Shown piece after piece: positions 24,053-31,881 of a stretch of 64,000 nt of DNA. The stretch is from assembly GCF_025399895.1 (NCBI RefSeq), contig NZ_JAODUA010000022.1:32854-96853 (forward strand), in the 5' to 3' direction. How positions within the stretch are numbered: position 1 is the first letter of the stretch; every line of letters starts with the position of its first letter. A program made the translations under genes and the position numbers. This DNA comes from Streptomyces sp. ASQP_92. GTDB taxonomy: Bacteria; Actinomycetota; Actinomycetes; Streptomycetales; Streptomycetaceae. The notes beneath the pieces are model-generated. The model was not told where the DNA came from and did no database searches. It saw only the letters and a list, made by a program, of their open reading frames with translations.

Positions 24053-24136
24053 ATGTCTGGAACTGGAATTGCCTTGGTGAGTCGGCGGCACGTCGACCTC
24101 GGCCGCATGTCCAGCGCCATCTGTCCGGCCCGCTGA
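24053..24136 (+). CDS. Short Cys-containing leader peptide of the sulfur-assimilation operon
   Basis: 27 codons from ATG 24053 to TGA at 24134-24136. The peptide begins MSGTGIALVS, has the core SRRHVDLGRMSSAICPAR at its C-terminus, and ends 123 bases before sulfite reductase. Short actinobacterial ORFs with the pattern SRRHVDLxRxxSAxC are annotated as putative leader peptides ahead of sulfur and cysteine genes and are thought to sense cysteinyl-tRNA supply through their single late Cys codon. The 370-bp gap 23890-24259 contains this leader, its promoter region and nothing else I can identify. Confidence 0.8.
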   Translation: MSGTGIALVSRRHVDLGRMSSAICPAR

Positions 24137-24259
24137 CGCCTCCAGCACCGCCGCGATCCCCTTTTCCCGGTTTCCCTCTGTCCTGATTGCGCACCGCCGC
24201 GCCGAAGCGCGAGTGTGCAGGTCAGAGCCGCCCCCTTGCAGTCCCGAAGGACATACGCC

Positions 24260-25957
24260 ATGGCCGCCAGCCCAGAAAACCCTGCCCCCACGACGCCCCG
24301 CCGCAAGCCGGGCCGCCACCGTGGTGAAGGCCAGTGGGCCGTCGGCCACTTCACGCCGCTCAACGGGAACGAGCAGGTGAAGAAGGACGACGACGGTCTC
24401 AATGTGCGGACACGTATTGAGACGATCTACTCCAAGCGCGGCTTCGACTCGATCGACCCCAGCGACCTGCGCGGCCGGATGCGCTGGTGGGGGCTCTACA
24501 CCCAGCGCCGTCAGGGCATCGACGGCGGCAAGACGGCGATCCTGGAGCCGGAGGAGCTGGACGACGAGTACTTCATGCTGCGCGTCCGCATCGACGGCGG
24601 CCGGCTCACCACCGAGCAGCTGCGGGTGATCGGCGAGATCTCGCAGGAGTTCGCGCGCGGCACCGCCGACCTCACCGACCGGCAGAACATCCAGTACCAC
24701 TGGATCCGCATCGAGGACGTCCCGGAGATCTGGAACCGGCTCGAAGCGGTCGGCCTGTCCACCACCGAGGCCTGCGGCGACACCCCGCGCACCATCCTCG
24801 GCTCGCCGGTCGCCGGGATCGCCGCCGACGAGATCATCGACGGCACGCCCGCCATCGACGAGATCCACCGCCGCTTCATCGGCAACCCGGCCTTCTCCAA
24901 CCTGCCCCGCAAGTTCAAGACCGCCGTCTCGGGCTCCCCGCAGCTCGATGTCGCGCACGAGATCAACGACATCGCGTTCGTCGGTGTCGAACACCCCGAG
25001 CACGGCCCCGGCTTCGACCTGTGGGTCGGCGGCGGGCTCTCCACCAACCCCAAGCTCGGGGTGCGGCTCGGCGCCTGGGTGCCCCTGGACGAGGTGCCGG
25101 ACGTCTTCGAGGGTGTCATCTCGATCTTCCGCGACTACGGCTACCGGCGGCTGCGCAACCGCGCCCGGCTGAAGTTCCTGGTCGCCGACTGGGGCCCGGA
25201 GAAGTTCCGCCAGGTCCTTCAGGACGAGTACCTCAAGCGCACCCTCCTCGACGGGCCCGCCCCCGAGCTGCCCAAGGACGTCTGGCGCGACCACCTCGGG
25301 GTGCACCGCCAGAACGACGGCCGCTTCTACATCGGCTTCGCGCCCCGGGTGGGACGCGTGGACGGCGCCACCCTCAGCAAGATCGCCGAGCTGGCCGAGA
25401 CGCACGGCTCGGGCCGCCTGCGCACCACCACCGAGCAGAAGCTGATCGTGCTCGACGTCGCCGAGGACCGCGTCGAATCGCTGGTCGCCGGATTGGAGTC
25501 GCTCGGCCTGAAGGTCAACGCCTCGCCGTTCCGCCGCGGCACCATGGCCTGCACCGGCATCGAGTTCTGCAAGCTCGCCATCGTCGAGACCAAGGCGCGC
25601 GGCGCCTCGCTCATCGACGAACTGGAGCGCCGCATCCCCGAGTTCGACGAGCCCATCACCATCAACATCAACGGCTGCCCCAACTCCTGCGCCCGCATCC
25701 AGGTCGCCGACATCGGCCTCAAGGGCCAGCTGGTCCTGGACGACGAGGGCAACCAGGTCGAGGGCTTCCAGGTGCACCTGGGCGGCGCGCTCGGCCTGGA
25801 GGCCGGCTTCGGGCGCAAGGTCCGCGGCCTCAAGGTCACCTCGGCCGAGCTGCCCGACTACGTCGAGCGGGTCCTGACGCGCTTCCAGGCCGAGCGCGCC
25901 GAGGGCGAGCGGTTCGCGACCTGGGCCTCGCGCGCGAGCGAGGAGGCCCTGTCATGA
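24260..25957 (+). CDS. cysI: Ferredoxin-type sulfite (or nitrite) reductase, siroheme and 4Fe-4S
   Basis: 565 residues. It has the two-fold repeated ferrite-reductase architecture (LTDRQNIQYHWIRIEDVPEI in the first half, RLRTTTEQKLIVLDV in the second) and the four cysteines that bind the coupled 4Fe-4S/siroheme centre: ACTGIEFC near residues 430-437 and NGCPNSC near 473-478. It reduces sulfite to sulfide with electrons from ferredoxin. Placement with cysH, cysC, cysD and cysN makes sulfite the substrate rather than nitrite. ATG at 24260 fits the family start, with GAAGGA upstream. Its stop overlaps the next start (ATGA). Confidence 0.92.
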   Translation: MAASPENPAPTTPRRKPGRHRGEGQWAVGHFTPLNGNEQVKKDDDGLNVRTRIETIYSKRGFDSIDPSDLRGRMRWWGLYTQRRQGIDGGKTAILEPEELDDEYFMLRVRIDGGRLTTEQLRVIGEISQEFARGTADLTDRQNIQYHWIRIEDVPEIWNRLEAVGLSTTEACGDTPRTILGSPVAGIAADEIIDGTPAIDEIHRRFIGNPAFSNLPRKFKTAVSGSPQLDVAHEINDIAFVGVEHPEHGPGFDLWVGGGLSTNPKLGVRLGAWVPLDEVPDVFEGVISIFRDYGYRRLRNRARLKFLVADWGPEKFRQVLQDEYLKRTLLDGPAPELPKDVWRDHLGVHRQNDGRFYIGFAPRVGRVDGATLSKIAELAETHGSGRLRTTTEQKLIVLDVAEDRVESLVAGLESLGLKVNASPFRRGTMACTGIEFCKLAIVETKARGASLIDELERRIPEFDEPITININGCPNSCARIQVADIGLKGQLVLDDEGNQVEGFQVHLGGALGLEAGFGRKVRGLKVTSAELPDYVERVLTRFQAERAEGERFATWASRASEEALS

Positions 25958-26133
25958 GCGAGCGCGCGGCCCCCTTCTACTGCCCCTACTGCGGCGACGA
26001 GGACCTGCGCCCCCACGAGGCCGGACACGGCGCGTGGGAGTGCGCGGCGTGCAACCGGGCCTTCCAGCTGAAGTTCCTCGGGCTGCTGGCCCGTGGCGTG
26101 CAGCGCAACGACCGTGGAGGGGAAGCGATATGA
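25954..26133 (+). CDS. Small zinc-ribbon protein in the sulfur operon
   Basis: 59 residues with two CxxC pairs (FYCPYCGDED at residues 8-17 and WECAACNRAF at 29-38), a zinc-ribbon pattern. It overlaps the sulfite reductase gene by ATGA and the cysH gene in the same way, so the three are translationally coupled. Small conserved proteins of this type occur between cysI and cysH in other actinobacteria; the job is unknown. Iron-sulfur or zinc delivery, or electron transfer to the reductases, is a guess based on place alone. Confidence 0.8.
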   Translation: MSERAAPFYCPYCGDEDLRPHEAGHGAWECAACNRAFQLKFLGLLARGVQRNDRGGEAI

Positions 26134-26843
26134 CGGCCACTCAGATCGACGGGCGCACCGCCGAGGACCTCAGGGCGCTCGCCGAGCAGGCGGGCCGGGA
26201 CCTCGAAGAGGCCTCCCCCCTGGAGATCCTCCAGTGGGCCACCGACACCTTCGGCAAGCGGTTCTGCGTCACCTCCTCCATGGAGGACGCGGTCGTCGCC
26301 CACCTCGCCTCGCGCGCCATGCCCGGCGTGGACGTGGTGTTCCTCGACACGGGCTACCACTTCCCCGAGACCATCGGCACCCGGGACGCGGTCGCCGAGG
26401 TGATGGATGTCAACGTCATCACCCTCACCCCGCGCCAGAGCGTCGCCGAGCAGGACGCCGAGTACGGCCCCCGGCTGCACGACCGCGACCCGGACCTGTG
26501 CTGCGCGCTGCGCAAGGTCAAGCCCCTTGAGGAGGGCCTGAGTTCGTACGCCGCCTGGGCCACCGGGCTGCGCCGCGACGAGTCCCCGACCCGGGCGAAC
26601 ACCCCGGTCGTCGGCTGGGACGAGAAGCGGCAGAAGGTCAAGGTGTCGCCGATCGCCCGCTGGACGCAGGACGACGTGGACGCGTACGTCGCCGAGCACG
26701 GAGTGATCACCAACCTGCTCCTCATGGACGGCTACCCCTCGATCGGCTGCGCGCCCTGCACCCGGCGGGTCGCCGAGGGCGAGGACGCGCGCGCCGGACG
26801 CTGGGCCGGACGCAACAAGACCGAGTGCGGGCTGCACGGATGA
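26130..26843 (+). CDS. cysH: Adenylyl-sulfate (APS) reductase, CysH family with 4Fe-4S cluster
   Basis: 237 residues. The PP-loop fold is visible (FGKRFCVTSSMEDAVVAHLA, then VVFLDTGYHFPET). Two cysteine pairs, LCCALRK near residue 121 and GCAPCTR near 208, are the ligands of the 4Fe-4S cluster that marks APS-type enzymes, and ECGLHG at the end carries the catalytic cysteine. Thus APS, not PAPS, is the likely substrate. It makes sulfite and AMP with thioredoxin-type electron donors. It starts inside the stop of the zinc-ribbon gene. Confidence 0.92.
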   Translation: MTATQIDGRTAEDLRALAEQAGRDLEEASPLEILQWATDTFGKRFCVTSSMEDAVVAHLASRAMPGVDVVFLDTGYHFPETIGTRDAVAEVMDVNVITLTPRQSVAEQDAEYGPRLHDRDPDLCCALRKVKPLEEGLSSYAAWATGLRRDESPTRANTPVVGWDEKRQKVKVSPIARWTQDDVDAYVAEHGVITNLLLMDGYPSIGCAPCTRRVAEGEDARAGRWAGRNKTECGLHG

Positions 26844-26875
26844 CGAACCGTCAGAAGAACGATCAGGAGACTTCG

Positions 26876-27421
26876 ATGAGCGTGACGGAGGCGGGAGCCA
26901 CCATCTGGCTGACCGGTCTGCCGAGCGCGGGCAAGACGACCATCGCGTACGAGCTCGGTGACCGGCTGCGCGCGGACGGGCACCGGGTCGAGGTGCTCGA
27001 CGGCGACGAGATCCGCGAGTTCCTCTCGGCGGGCCTCGGCTTCAGCCGCGAGGACCGGCACACCAATGTGCAGCGGATCGGCTTCGTCGCCGAACTCCTC
27101 GCCGCCAACGGCGTGAAGGCACTCGTCCCGGTGATCGCGCCGTACGCGGACAGCCGCGAGGCCGTCCGCAAGCGTCACCAGAGCGAGGGCACCGCCTATC
27201 TGGAGGTGCATGTCGCCACCCCGGTGGAGGTGTGCTCCGTACGCGATGTGAAGGGTCTGTACGCCAAGCAGGCGGCGGGCGAGATCAGCGGCCTGACCGG
27301 GGTGGACGACCCGTACGAGGCGCCCGAGGCGCCTGACCTGCGGATCGAGTCGCACACCCAGACCGTGCAGGAGTCCGCGGCCGCGCTTCACGCGCTGCTC
27401 ACTGAGAGGGGCCTGGCATGA
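26876..27421 (+). CDS. cysC: Adenylyl-sulfate kinase
   Basis: 181 residues. Walker A is GLPSAGKTT near residues 12-20, followed by VEVLDGDEIREFLSAGLGFS and NVQRIGFVAELLAANGVKAL, all standard for APS kinase; VRDVKGLYAKQAAGEI and LTGVDDPYEAPEAPDL close the fold. It phosphorylates APS to PAPS for sulfation. I chose ATG 26876 because AGGAG lies 7 bases upstream and the protein then begins as family members do. An in-frame ATG at 26840 overlaps the cysH stop and is a real alternative (193 residues). With an APS-type CysH present, PAPS from CysC would serve sulfotransferases rather than reduction. Confidence 0.92.
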   Translation: MSVTEAGATIWLTGLPSAGKTTIAYELGDRLRADGHRVEVLDGDEIREFLSAGLGFSREDRHTNVQRIGFVAELLAANGVKALVPVIAPYADSREAVRKRHQSEGTAYLEVHVATPVEVCSVRDVKGLYAKQAAGEISGLTGVDDPYEAPEAPDLRIESHTQTVQESAAALHALLTERGLA

Positions 27422-28353
27422 CGTCGGCAGCAGTCGTGACCGAGGGCGTCGACAGCCCGTACGCGCTCAGCCACCTGGACGCGCTGGAGTCCGAGGCGGT
27501 GCACATCTTCCGTGAGGTGGCGGGGGAGTTCGAGCGGCCGGTGATCCTGTTCTCCGGCGGCAAGGACTCCATCGTCATGCTGCACCTGGCGCTGAAGGCG
27601 TTCGCCCCGGCGGCCGTGCCGTTCTCGCTCCTTCACGTGGACACCGGGCACAACTTCCCCGAGGTCCTCGCCTACCGCGACCGGGTGGTGGCCCGGCACG
27701 GGCTGCGTCTGCACGTCGCCTCGGTGCAGGAGTACATCGACGCGGGCAAGCTGCGCGAGCGGCCCGACGGGGTGCGCAACCCGCTCCAGACGGTGCCGCT
27801 GACCGAGGCCATCCAGGAGCACCGCTTCGACGCGGTGTTCGGCGGCGGCCGGCGCGACGAGGAGAAGGCCCGCGCCAAGGAGCGGGTGTTCTCGCTGCGC
27901 GACGAGTTCTCGCAGTGGGACCCGCGCCGCCAGCGCCCGGAGCTGTGGCAGCTCTACAACGGCCGGCACGCCCCCGGTGAGCACGTGCGGGTCTTCCCGC
28001 TGTCCAACTGGACCGAGCTGGACGTGTGGCAGTACATCGCCCGCGAGGACATCGAGCTGCCGCAGATCTACTTCGCCCACGAGCGTGAGGTGTTCAAGCG
28101 GTCCGGGATGTGGCTGACGGCCGGCGAGTGGGGCGGCCCCAAGGGCGAGGAGAGCGTCGAGACCCGTCTGGTGCGCTACCGCACCGTCGGCGACATGTCG
28201 TGCACCGGCGCCGTCGACTCCGACGCGACGACGCTGGACGCCGTCATCACCGAGATCGCCGCTTCCAGGCTCACCGAGCGGGGCGCCACCCGCGCCGACG
28301 ACAAGATGTCCGAGGCCGCGATGGAAGACCGCAAGCGCGAGGGGTACTTCTAA
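27418..28353 (+). CDS. cysD: Sulfate adenylyltransferase small subunit
   Basis: 311 residues. The N-type PP-loop is VILFSGGKDSIVMLHLALKA near residue 40, and the conserved GGGRRDEEKARAKERVFSLR and LSNWTELDVWQYIAREDIEL blocks follow. It forms APS from sulfate and ATP together with the GTPase CysN. Its start overlaps the cysC stop (ATGA) and its TAA is followed directly by the cysN ATG, so all three are one translational unit. Confidence 0.94.
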   Translation: MTSAAVVTEGVDSPYALSHLDALESEAVHIFREVAGEFERPVILFSGGKDSIVMLHLALKAFAPAAVPFSLLHVDTGHNFPEVLAYRDRVVARHGLRLHVASVQEYIDAGKLRERPDGVRNPLQTVPLTEAIQEHRFDAVFGGGRRDEEKARAKERVFSLRDEFSQWDPRRQRPELWQLYNGRHAPGEHVRVFPLSNWTELDVWQYIAREDIELPQIYFAHEREVFKRSGMWLTAGEWGGPKGEESVETRLVRYRTVGDMSCTGAVDSDATTLDAVITEIAASRLTERGATRADDKMSEAAMEDRKREGYF

Positions 28354-29694
28354 ATGTCCACGTCCACCAAGCAGTTGGCCGATCTGTCGGCCACCACCCT
28401 GTTGCGCTTCGCGACCGCCGGGTCCGTCGACGACGGCAAGTCCACCCTGGTCGGACGGCTGCTGCACGACTCCAAGTCGGTGCTCACCGACCAGCTGGAG
28501 GCCGTCGAGGCGGCCTCTCTCAAGCGTGGTCAGGAAGCTCCCGATCTGGCGCTGCTCACCGACGGCCTGCGGGCCGAGCGCGAGCAGGGCATCACCATCG
28601 ACGTGGCCTACCGCTACTTCGCGACCCCCCGGCGCCGGTTCATCCTGGCCGACACCCCCGGGCATGTGCAGTACACCCGCAACATGGTGACCGGCGCCTC
28701 CACCGCCGACCTCGCCGTGGTCCTGGTCGACGCCCGCAACGGCGTCATCGAGCAGACCCGCCGGCACGCCGCCGTGGCGGCCCTGCTGCGCGTGCCGCAC
28801 GTGGTCCTCGCGGTCAACAAGATGGACCTGGTGGCGTACGAGGAGAAGGTCTTCGCGTCGATCGCCGAGGAATTCACCGCGTACGCAGGCGAGTTGGGCG
28901 TTCCGGAGATCACCGCGATCCCGATTTCGGCGCTCGCCGGGGACAACGTGGTGGAGCCCAGCGCCAACATGGACTGGTACGGCGGCCCCACGGTCCTGGA
29001 GCACCTGGAGACGGTCCCGGTCAGCCACGACCTGACCTCCTGCCACGCCCGGCTCCCCGTGCAGTACGTGATCCGCCCGCAGACCGCCGAACTCCCCGAC
29101 TACCGGGGCTACGCGGGCCAGATCGCCGCCGGTACGTTCCGGGTCGGCGAGCCGGTGACGGTGCTGCCCTCGGGGCGCACCAGCACCATCGCGGGCATCG
29201 ACCTGCTGGGCGAGTCGGTCGACGTGGCCTGGACGCCGCAGTCCGTCACGCTGCTCCTCAACGACGACATCGACATCTCGCGGGGCGACCTGATCGTGCC
29301 GAGCGGGGACGCGCCGCCCACCACCCAGGACGTCGAGGCGACCGTCTGCCACGTGGCCGACCAGCCCCTGACGGTGGGTCAGCGGGTGCTGCTCAAGCAC
29401 ACCACCCGCACGGTCAAGGCCATCGTCAAGGAGATCCCGTCCCGGCTCACCCTGGACGACCTCTCCCAGCACCCGGAGCCGGGCCAGCTCGTCGCCAACG
29501 ACATCGGCCGGGTCCTGGTGCGCACCGCCGAGCCGCTCGCGCTCGACCCGTACGCCCACTCGCGGCGCACCGGCTCGTTCCTGCTGATCGACCCCGCCGA
29601 CGGCACCACGCTCGCGGCCGGCATGGCGGGCGAGTCGTTCGCCACCCACAAGGCCGTCACCGCGGTCGCCGACGAAGAGGGATGGGACTTCTGA
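28354..29694 (+). CDS. cysN: Sulfate adenylyltransferase GTPase subunit
   Basis: 446 residues, EF-Tu-like. G motifs are visible: GSVDDGKST (about 23), DTPGHVQYTRNM (about 99), NKMD (about 154). C-terminal beta-barrel domains follow. It hydrolyses GTP to drive APS formation by CysD. The length shows it is the stand-alone CysN, not a CysN-CysC fusion, which agrees with the separate cysC gene. Its stop overlaps a further short ORF (TGATG at 29692-29696). Confidence 0.94.
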   Translation: MSTSTKQLADLSATTLLRFATAGSVDDGKSTLVGRLLHDSKSVLTDQLEAVEAASLKRGQEAPDLALLTDGLRAEREQGITIDVAYRYFATPRRRFILADTPGHVQYTRNMVTGASTADLAVVLVDARNGVIEQTRRHAAVAALLRVPHVVLAVNKMDLVAYEEKVFASIAEEFTAYAGELGVPEITAIPISALAGDNVVEPSANMDWYGGPTVLEHLETVPVSHDLTSCHARLPVQYVIRPQTAELPDYRGYAGQIAAGTFRVGEPVTVLPSGRTSTIAGIDLLGESVDVAWTPQSVTLLLNDDIDISRGDLIVPSGDAPPTTQDVEATVCHVADQPLTVGQRVLLKHTTRTVKAIVKEIPSRLTLDDLSQHPEPGQLVANDIGRVLVRTAEPLALDPYAHSRRTGSFLLIDPADGTTLAAGMAGESFATHKAVTAVADEEGWDF

Positions 29695-29795
29695 TGAAGC
29701 ACGACATCTTCTCGACCTTCGCGAAGGAGGGCGGCCGGGTCGGCAGCGGCGCCCTCGGCAGCGGCCAGGGCGGGGTGGCCCGATGTGCGCGATGA
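29694..29795 (+). CDS. 33-residue ORF coupled to the cysN stop
   Basis: ATG at 29694 shares its A with the cysN TGA, so translation could continue by reinitiation. The peptide starts MKHDIFSTFAKEGG and ends GGVARCAR. The DNA contains the perfect palindrome CCTTCGCGAAGG at 29716-29727. It may be a leader for the ssu genes, or just a chance reading frame. I know no family for it. Confidence 0.3.
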   Translation: MKHDIFSTFAKEGGRVGSGALGSGQGGVARCAR

Positions 29796-29887
29796 CGTAC
29801 GCGCACCGCTCGCGCGCCCGGCTGTACCACCAGCACCCTCCGCACCATCGAAGACCTGCCGACTTCCCGGCCGCGTACCGGAGTTGA
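29783..29887 (+). CDS. 34-residue ORF upstream of ssuA
   Basis: ATG at 29783, overlapping the previous small ORF by 13 bases in another frame, to TGA at 29885-29887. It reads MCAMTYAHRSRARLYHQHPP and goes on with His, Pro and Arg. It ends 43 bases before the ssuA GTG. A Cys as second residue is notable in a sulfur context, but no ribosome site is obvious. Leader peptide or noise. Confidence 0.25.
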   Translation: MCAMTYAHRSRARLYHQHPPHHRRPADFPAAYRS

Positions 29888-29929
29888 GACTCCGGACGTA
29901 AGCACCGGGCCTTGGAGAGGACACCCTCC

Positions 29930-31042
29930 GTGCCTGCCAGTTCCACCCTGAGGCGCAGCCTCATCGCCACCGCCACCCTGCCCCTGCTGTTCGGGGCGCT
30001 CGCCGCCTGCGGCTACGGCTCCAGCGCCGACAAGAGCGACGCCGACAAGGCCGCGCCCGCCGCCAACGGCAAGAAGCTCTCCGCCGACTCGGTGAAGATC
30101 GGCTACTTCCCCAACCTGACCCACGCCACGGCGCTGGTCGGCGTCCAGGAGGGGCTGTTCCAGAAGGAGCTGGGCGGCACGTCGGTCAAGACGTCCACCT
30201 TCAACGCGGGGCCCTCCGAGATCGAGGCCCTCAACGCGGGGTCGATCGACATCGGCTGGATCGGCCCCTCGCCGGCGATCAACGGCTACACCAAGTCCAA
30301 GGGACAGAGCCTGCGCATCATCGGCGGCTCGGCCTCCGGCGGCGTGAAGCTGGTGGTCAACCCGGACAAGGTGAAGTCCGTCGACGACCTCAAGGGCAAG
30401 GACATCGCGACCCCGCAGCTCGGCAACACCCAGGACGTCGCGTTCCTCAACTGGCTCGCCGACAAGGGCTGGAAGGTCGACGCACAGTCCGGCAAGGGCG
30501 ACGTCAACGTGGTCCGCACCGACAACAAGATCACCCCGGATGCCTTCAAGTCCGGCTCGATCGACGGCGCCTGGGTGCCGGAGCCGACCGCGTCCAAGCT
30601 GGTCTCCGAGGGCGGCAAGGTGCTGCTCGACGAGTCCGACCTGTGGCCGGACCACGAGTTCGTGATCACCAACATCATCGTGTCGCAGAAGTTCCTCAAG
30701 GAGCACCCCGACGTCGTCGAGGCGGTCCTGCGCGGCTCGGTGAAGACCAACGAGTGGATCGCGACCCACCCCGACCAGGCGAAGTCCTCGGCGAACGCCG
30801 CGCTCAAGAAGCTGTCGGGCAAGGAGCTCCCGGCCGCCGTCCTCGACCCGGCCTGGAAGTCCATCCGGACTCTTGACGACCCGCTGGCGGCCACCCTCCA
30901 GGCGCAGGCCGACCACGCGGCCAAGGCCGGACTCCTGAAGAAGCCCGACCTCAAGGGCATCTACGACCTGGATCCGCTCAACAAGGTCCTCACGTCCCTG
31001 GGCAGGCCTCAGGTCGGCGACGCCGGCCTCGGCGTCAAGTAA
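29930..31042 (+). CDS. ssuA: Sulfonate-type ABC importer, substrate-binding lipoprotein
   Basis: 370 residues from GTG 29930 (GGAGAGG upstream). The signal peptide ends in the lipobox GALAAC with the lipidated Cys27. The mature part is a type II periplasmic-binding fold of the NitT/TauT class: VKIGYFPNLTHATALVGVQE, SEIEALNAGSIDIGWIGPSP, GSASGGVKLVV, and DDLKGKDIATPQLGNTQDVA. It would bind aliphatic sulfonates or taurine outside the membrane. The position after cysN and before ssuB and ssuC supports a sulfur ligand; a different anion cannot be ruled out from sequence. Confidence 0.87.
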   Translation: MPASSTLRRSLIATATLPLLFGALAACGYGSSADKSDADKAAPAANGKKLSADSVKIGYFPNLTHATALVGVQEGLFQKELGGTSVKTSTFNAGPSEIEALNAGSIDIGWIGPSPAINGYTKSKGQSLRIIGGSASGGVKLVVNPDKVKSVDDLKGKDIATPQLGNTQDVAFLNWLADKGWKVDAQSGKGDVNVVRTDNKITPDAFKSGSIDGAWVPEPTASKLVSEGGKVLLDESDLWPDHEFVITNIIVSQKFLKEHPDVVEAVLRGSVKTNEWIATHPDQAKSSANAALKKLSGKELPAAVLDPAWKSIRTLDDPLAATLQAQADHAAKAGLLKKPDLKGIYDLDPLNKVLTSLGRPQVGDAGLGVK

Positions 31043-31086
31043 TCCCCCACCAGCAGGCTTCACAGGTTTCCCAGGAGGTGACGACC

Positions 31087-31881
31087 ATGGCCACCGCACT
31101 CGCCAAGGCCACGGACCGCACGGCGCCGGCGCACGAGTACGCCGCCCGCATCGGTCATGTCTCGAAGTCCTTCTCCGGTCCCACGGGACCGCAGCTCGTC
31201 CTCGACGACATCACCCTCGATGTGGCGCCGGGCGAATTCGTCACCCTCCTGGGCGCCTCCGGCTGCGGAAAGTCGACGCTGCTCAACCTGGTCGCGGGCC
31301 TGGACGCGCCGACCGCGGGCACCATCGAGACCCCCGGCGGGCGGCCCGCCCTGATGTTCCAGGAACACGCCCTGTTCCCGTGGCTGACCGCGGGCAAGAA
31401 CATCGAACTCGCCCTCCGCCTGCGCGGGGTGCCCAAGAACGACCGGCGCGAGCGGGCCGAGGAACTCCTCACCCTGGTCCGCCTCCAGGGGGCGTACGGC
31501 AAGCGCGTGCACGAGCTGTCCGGCGGCATGCGCCAGCGCGTCGCGATGGCCCGCGCGATCGCCCAGGACTCCCAACTCCTGTTGATGGACGAGCCGTTCG
31601 CGGCCCTGGACGCGATCACCCGTGACGTCCTGCACGACGAACTGACCCGCATCTGGCGCGAGACGAACCTGTCGGTGCTGTTCGTGACGCACAACGTGCG
31701 CGAGGCGGTCCGCCTCGCGCAGCGCGTGGTGCTGCTCTCCTCGCGGCCCGGCCGGGTGGCCCACGAGTGGACGGTGGACATCGACCAGCCGCGCCGCATC
31801 GAGGACGCCGAAGTGGCGGAGCTCTCCGTCGAGATCACTGAACAACTGCGTGGGGAGATCCGCCGCCATGGCCAGCACTGA
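31087..31881 (+). CDS. ssuB: Sulfonate-type ABC importer, ATPase
   Basis: 264 residues. Walker A is GASGCGKST, the Q-loop FQEHALFPW, the signature LSGGMRQRVAMARAIAQD and Walker B LLLMDEP. The ATG at 31087 is preceded by AGGAGGTGA at the ideal distance; the in-frame GTG at 31078 lies within that ribosome site and is less likely. It powers uptake through SsuC. The last 14 bases overlap the ssuC start. Confidence 0.9.
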   Translation: MATALAKATDRTAPAHEYAARIGHVSKSFSGPTGPQLVLDDITLDVAPGEFVTLLGASGCGKSTLLNLVAGLDAPTAGTIETPGGRPALMFQEHALFPWLTAGKNIELALRLRGVPKNDRRERAEELLTLVRLQGAYGKRVHELSGGMRQRVAMARAIAQDSQLLLMDEPFAALDAITRDVLHDELTRIWRETNLSVLFVTHNVREAVRLAQRVVLLSSRPGRVAHEWTVDIDQPRRIEDAEVAELSVEITEQLRGEIRRHGQH

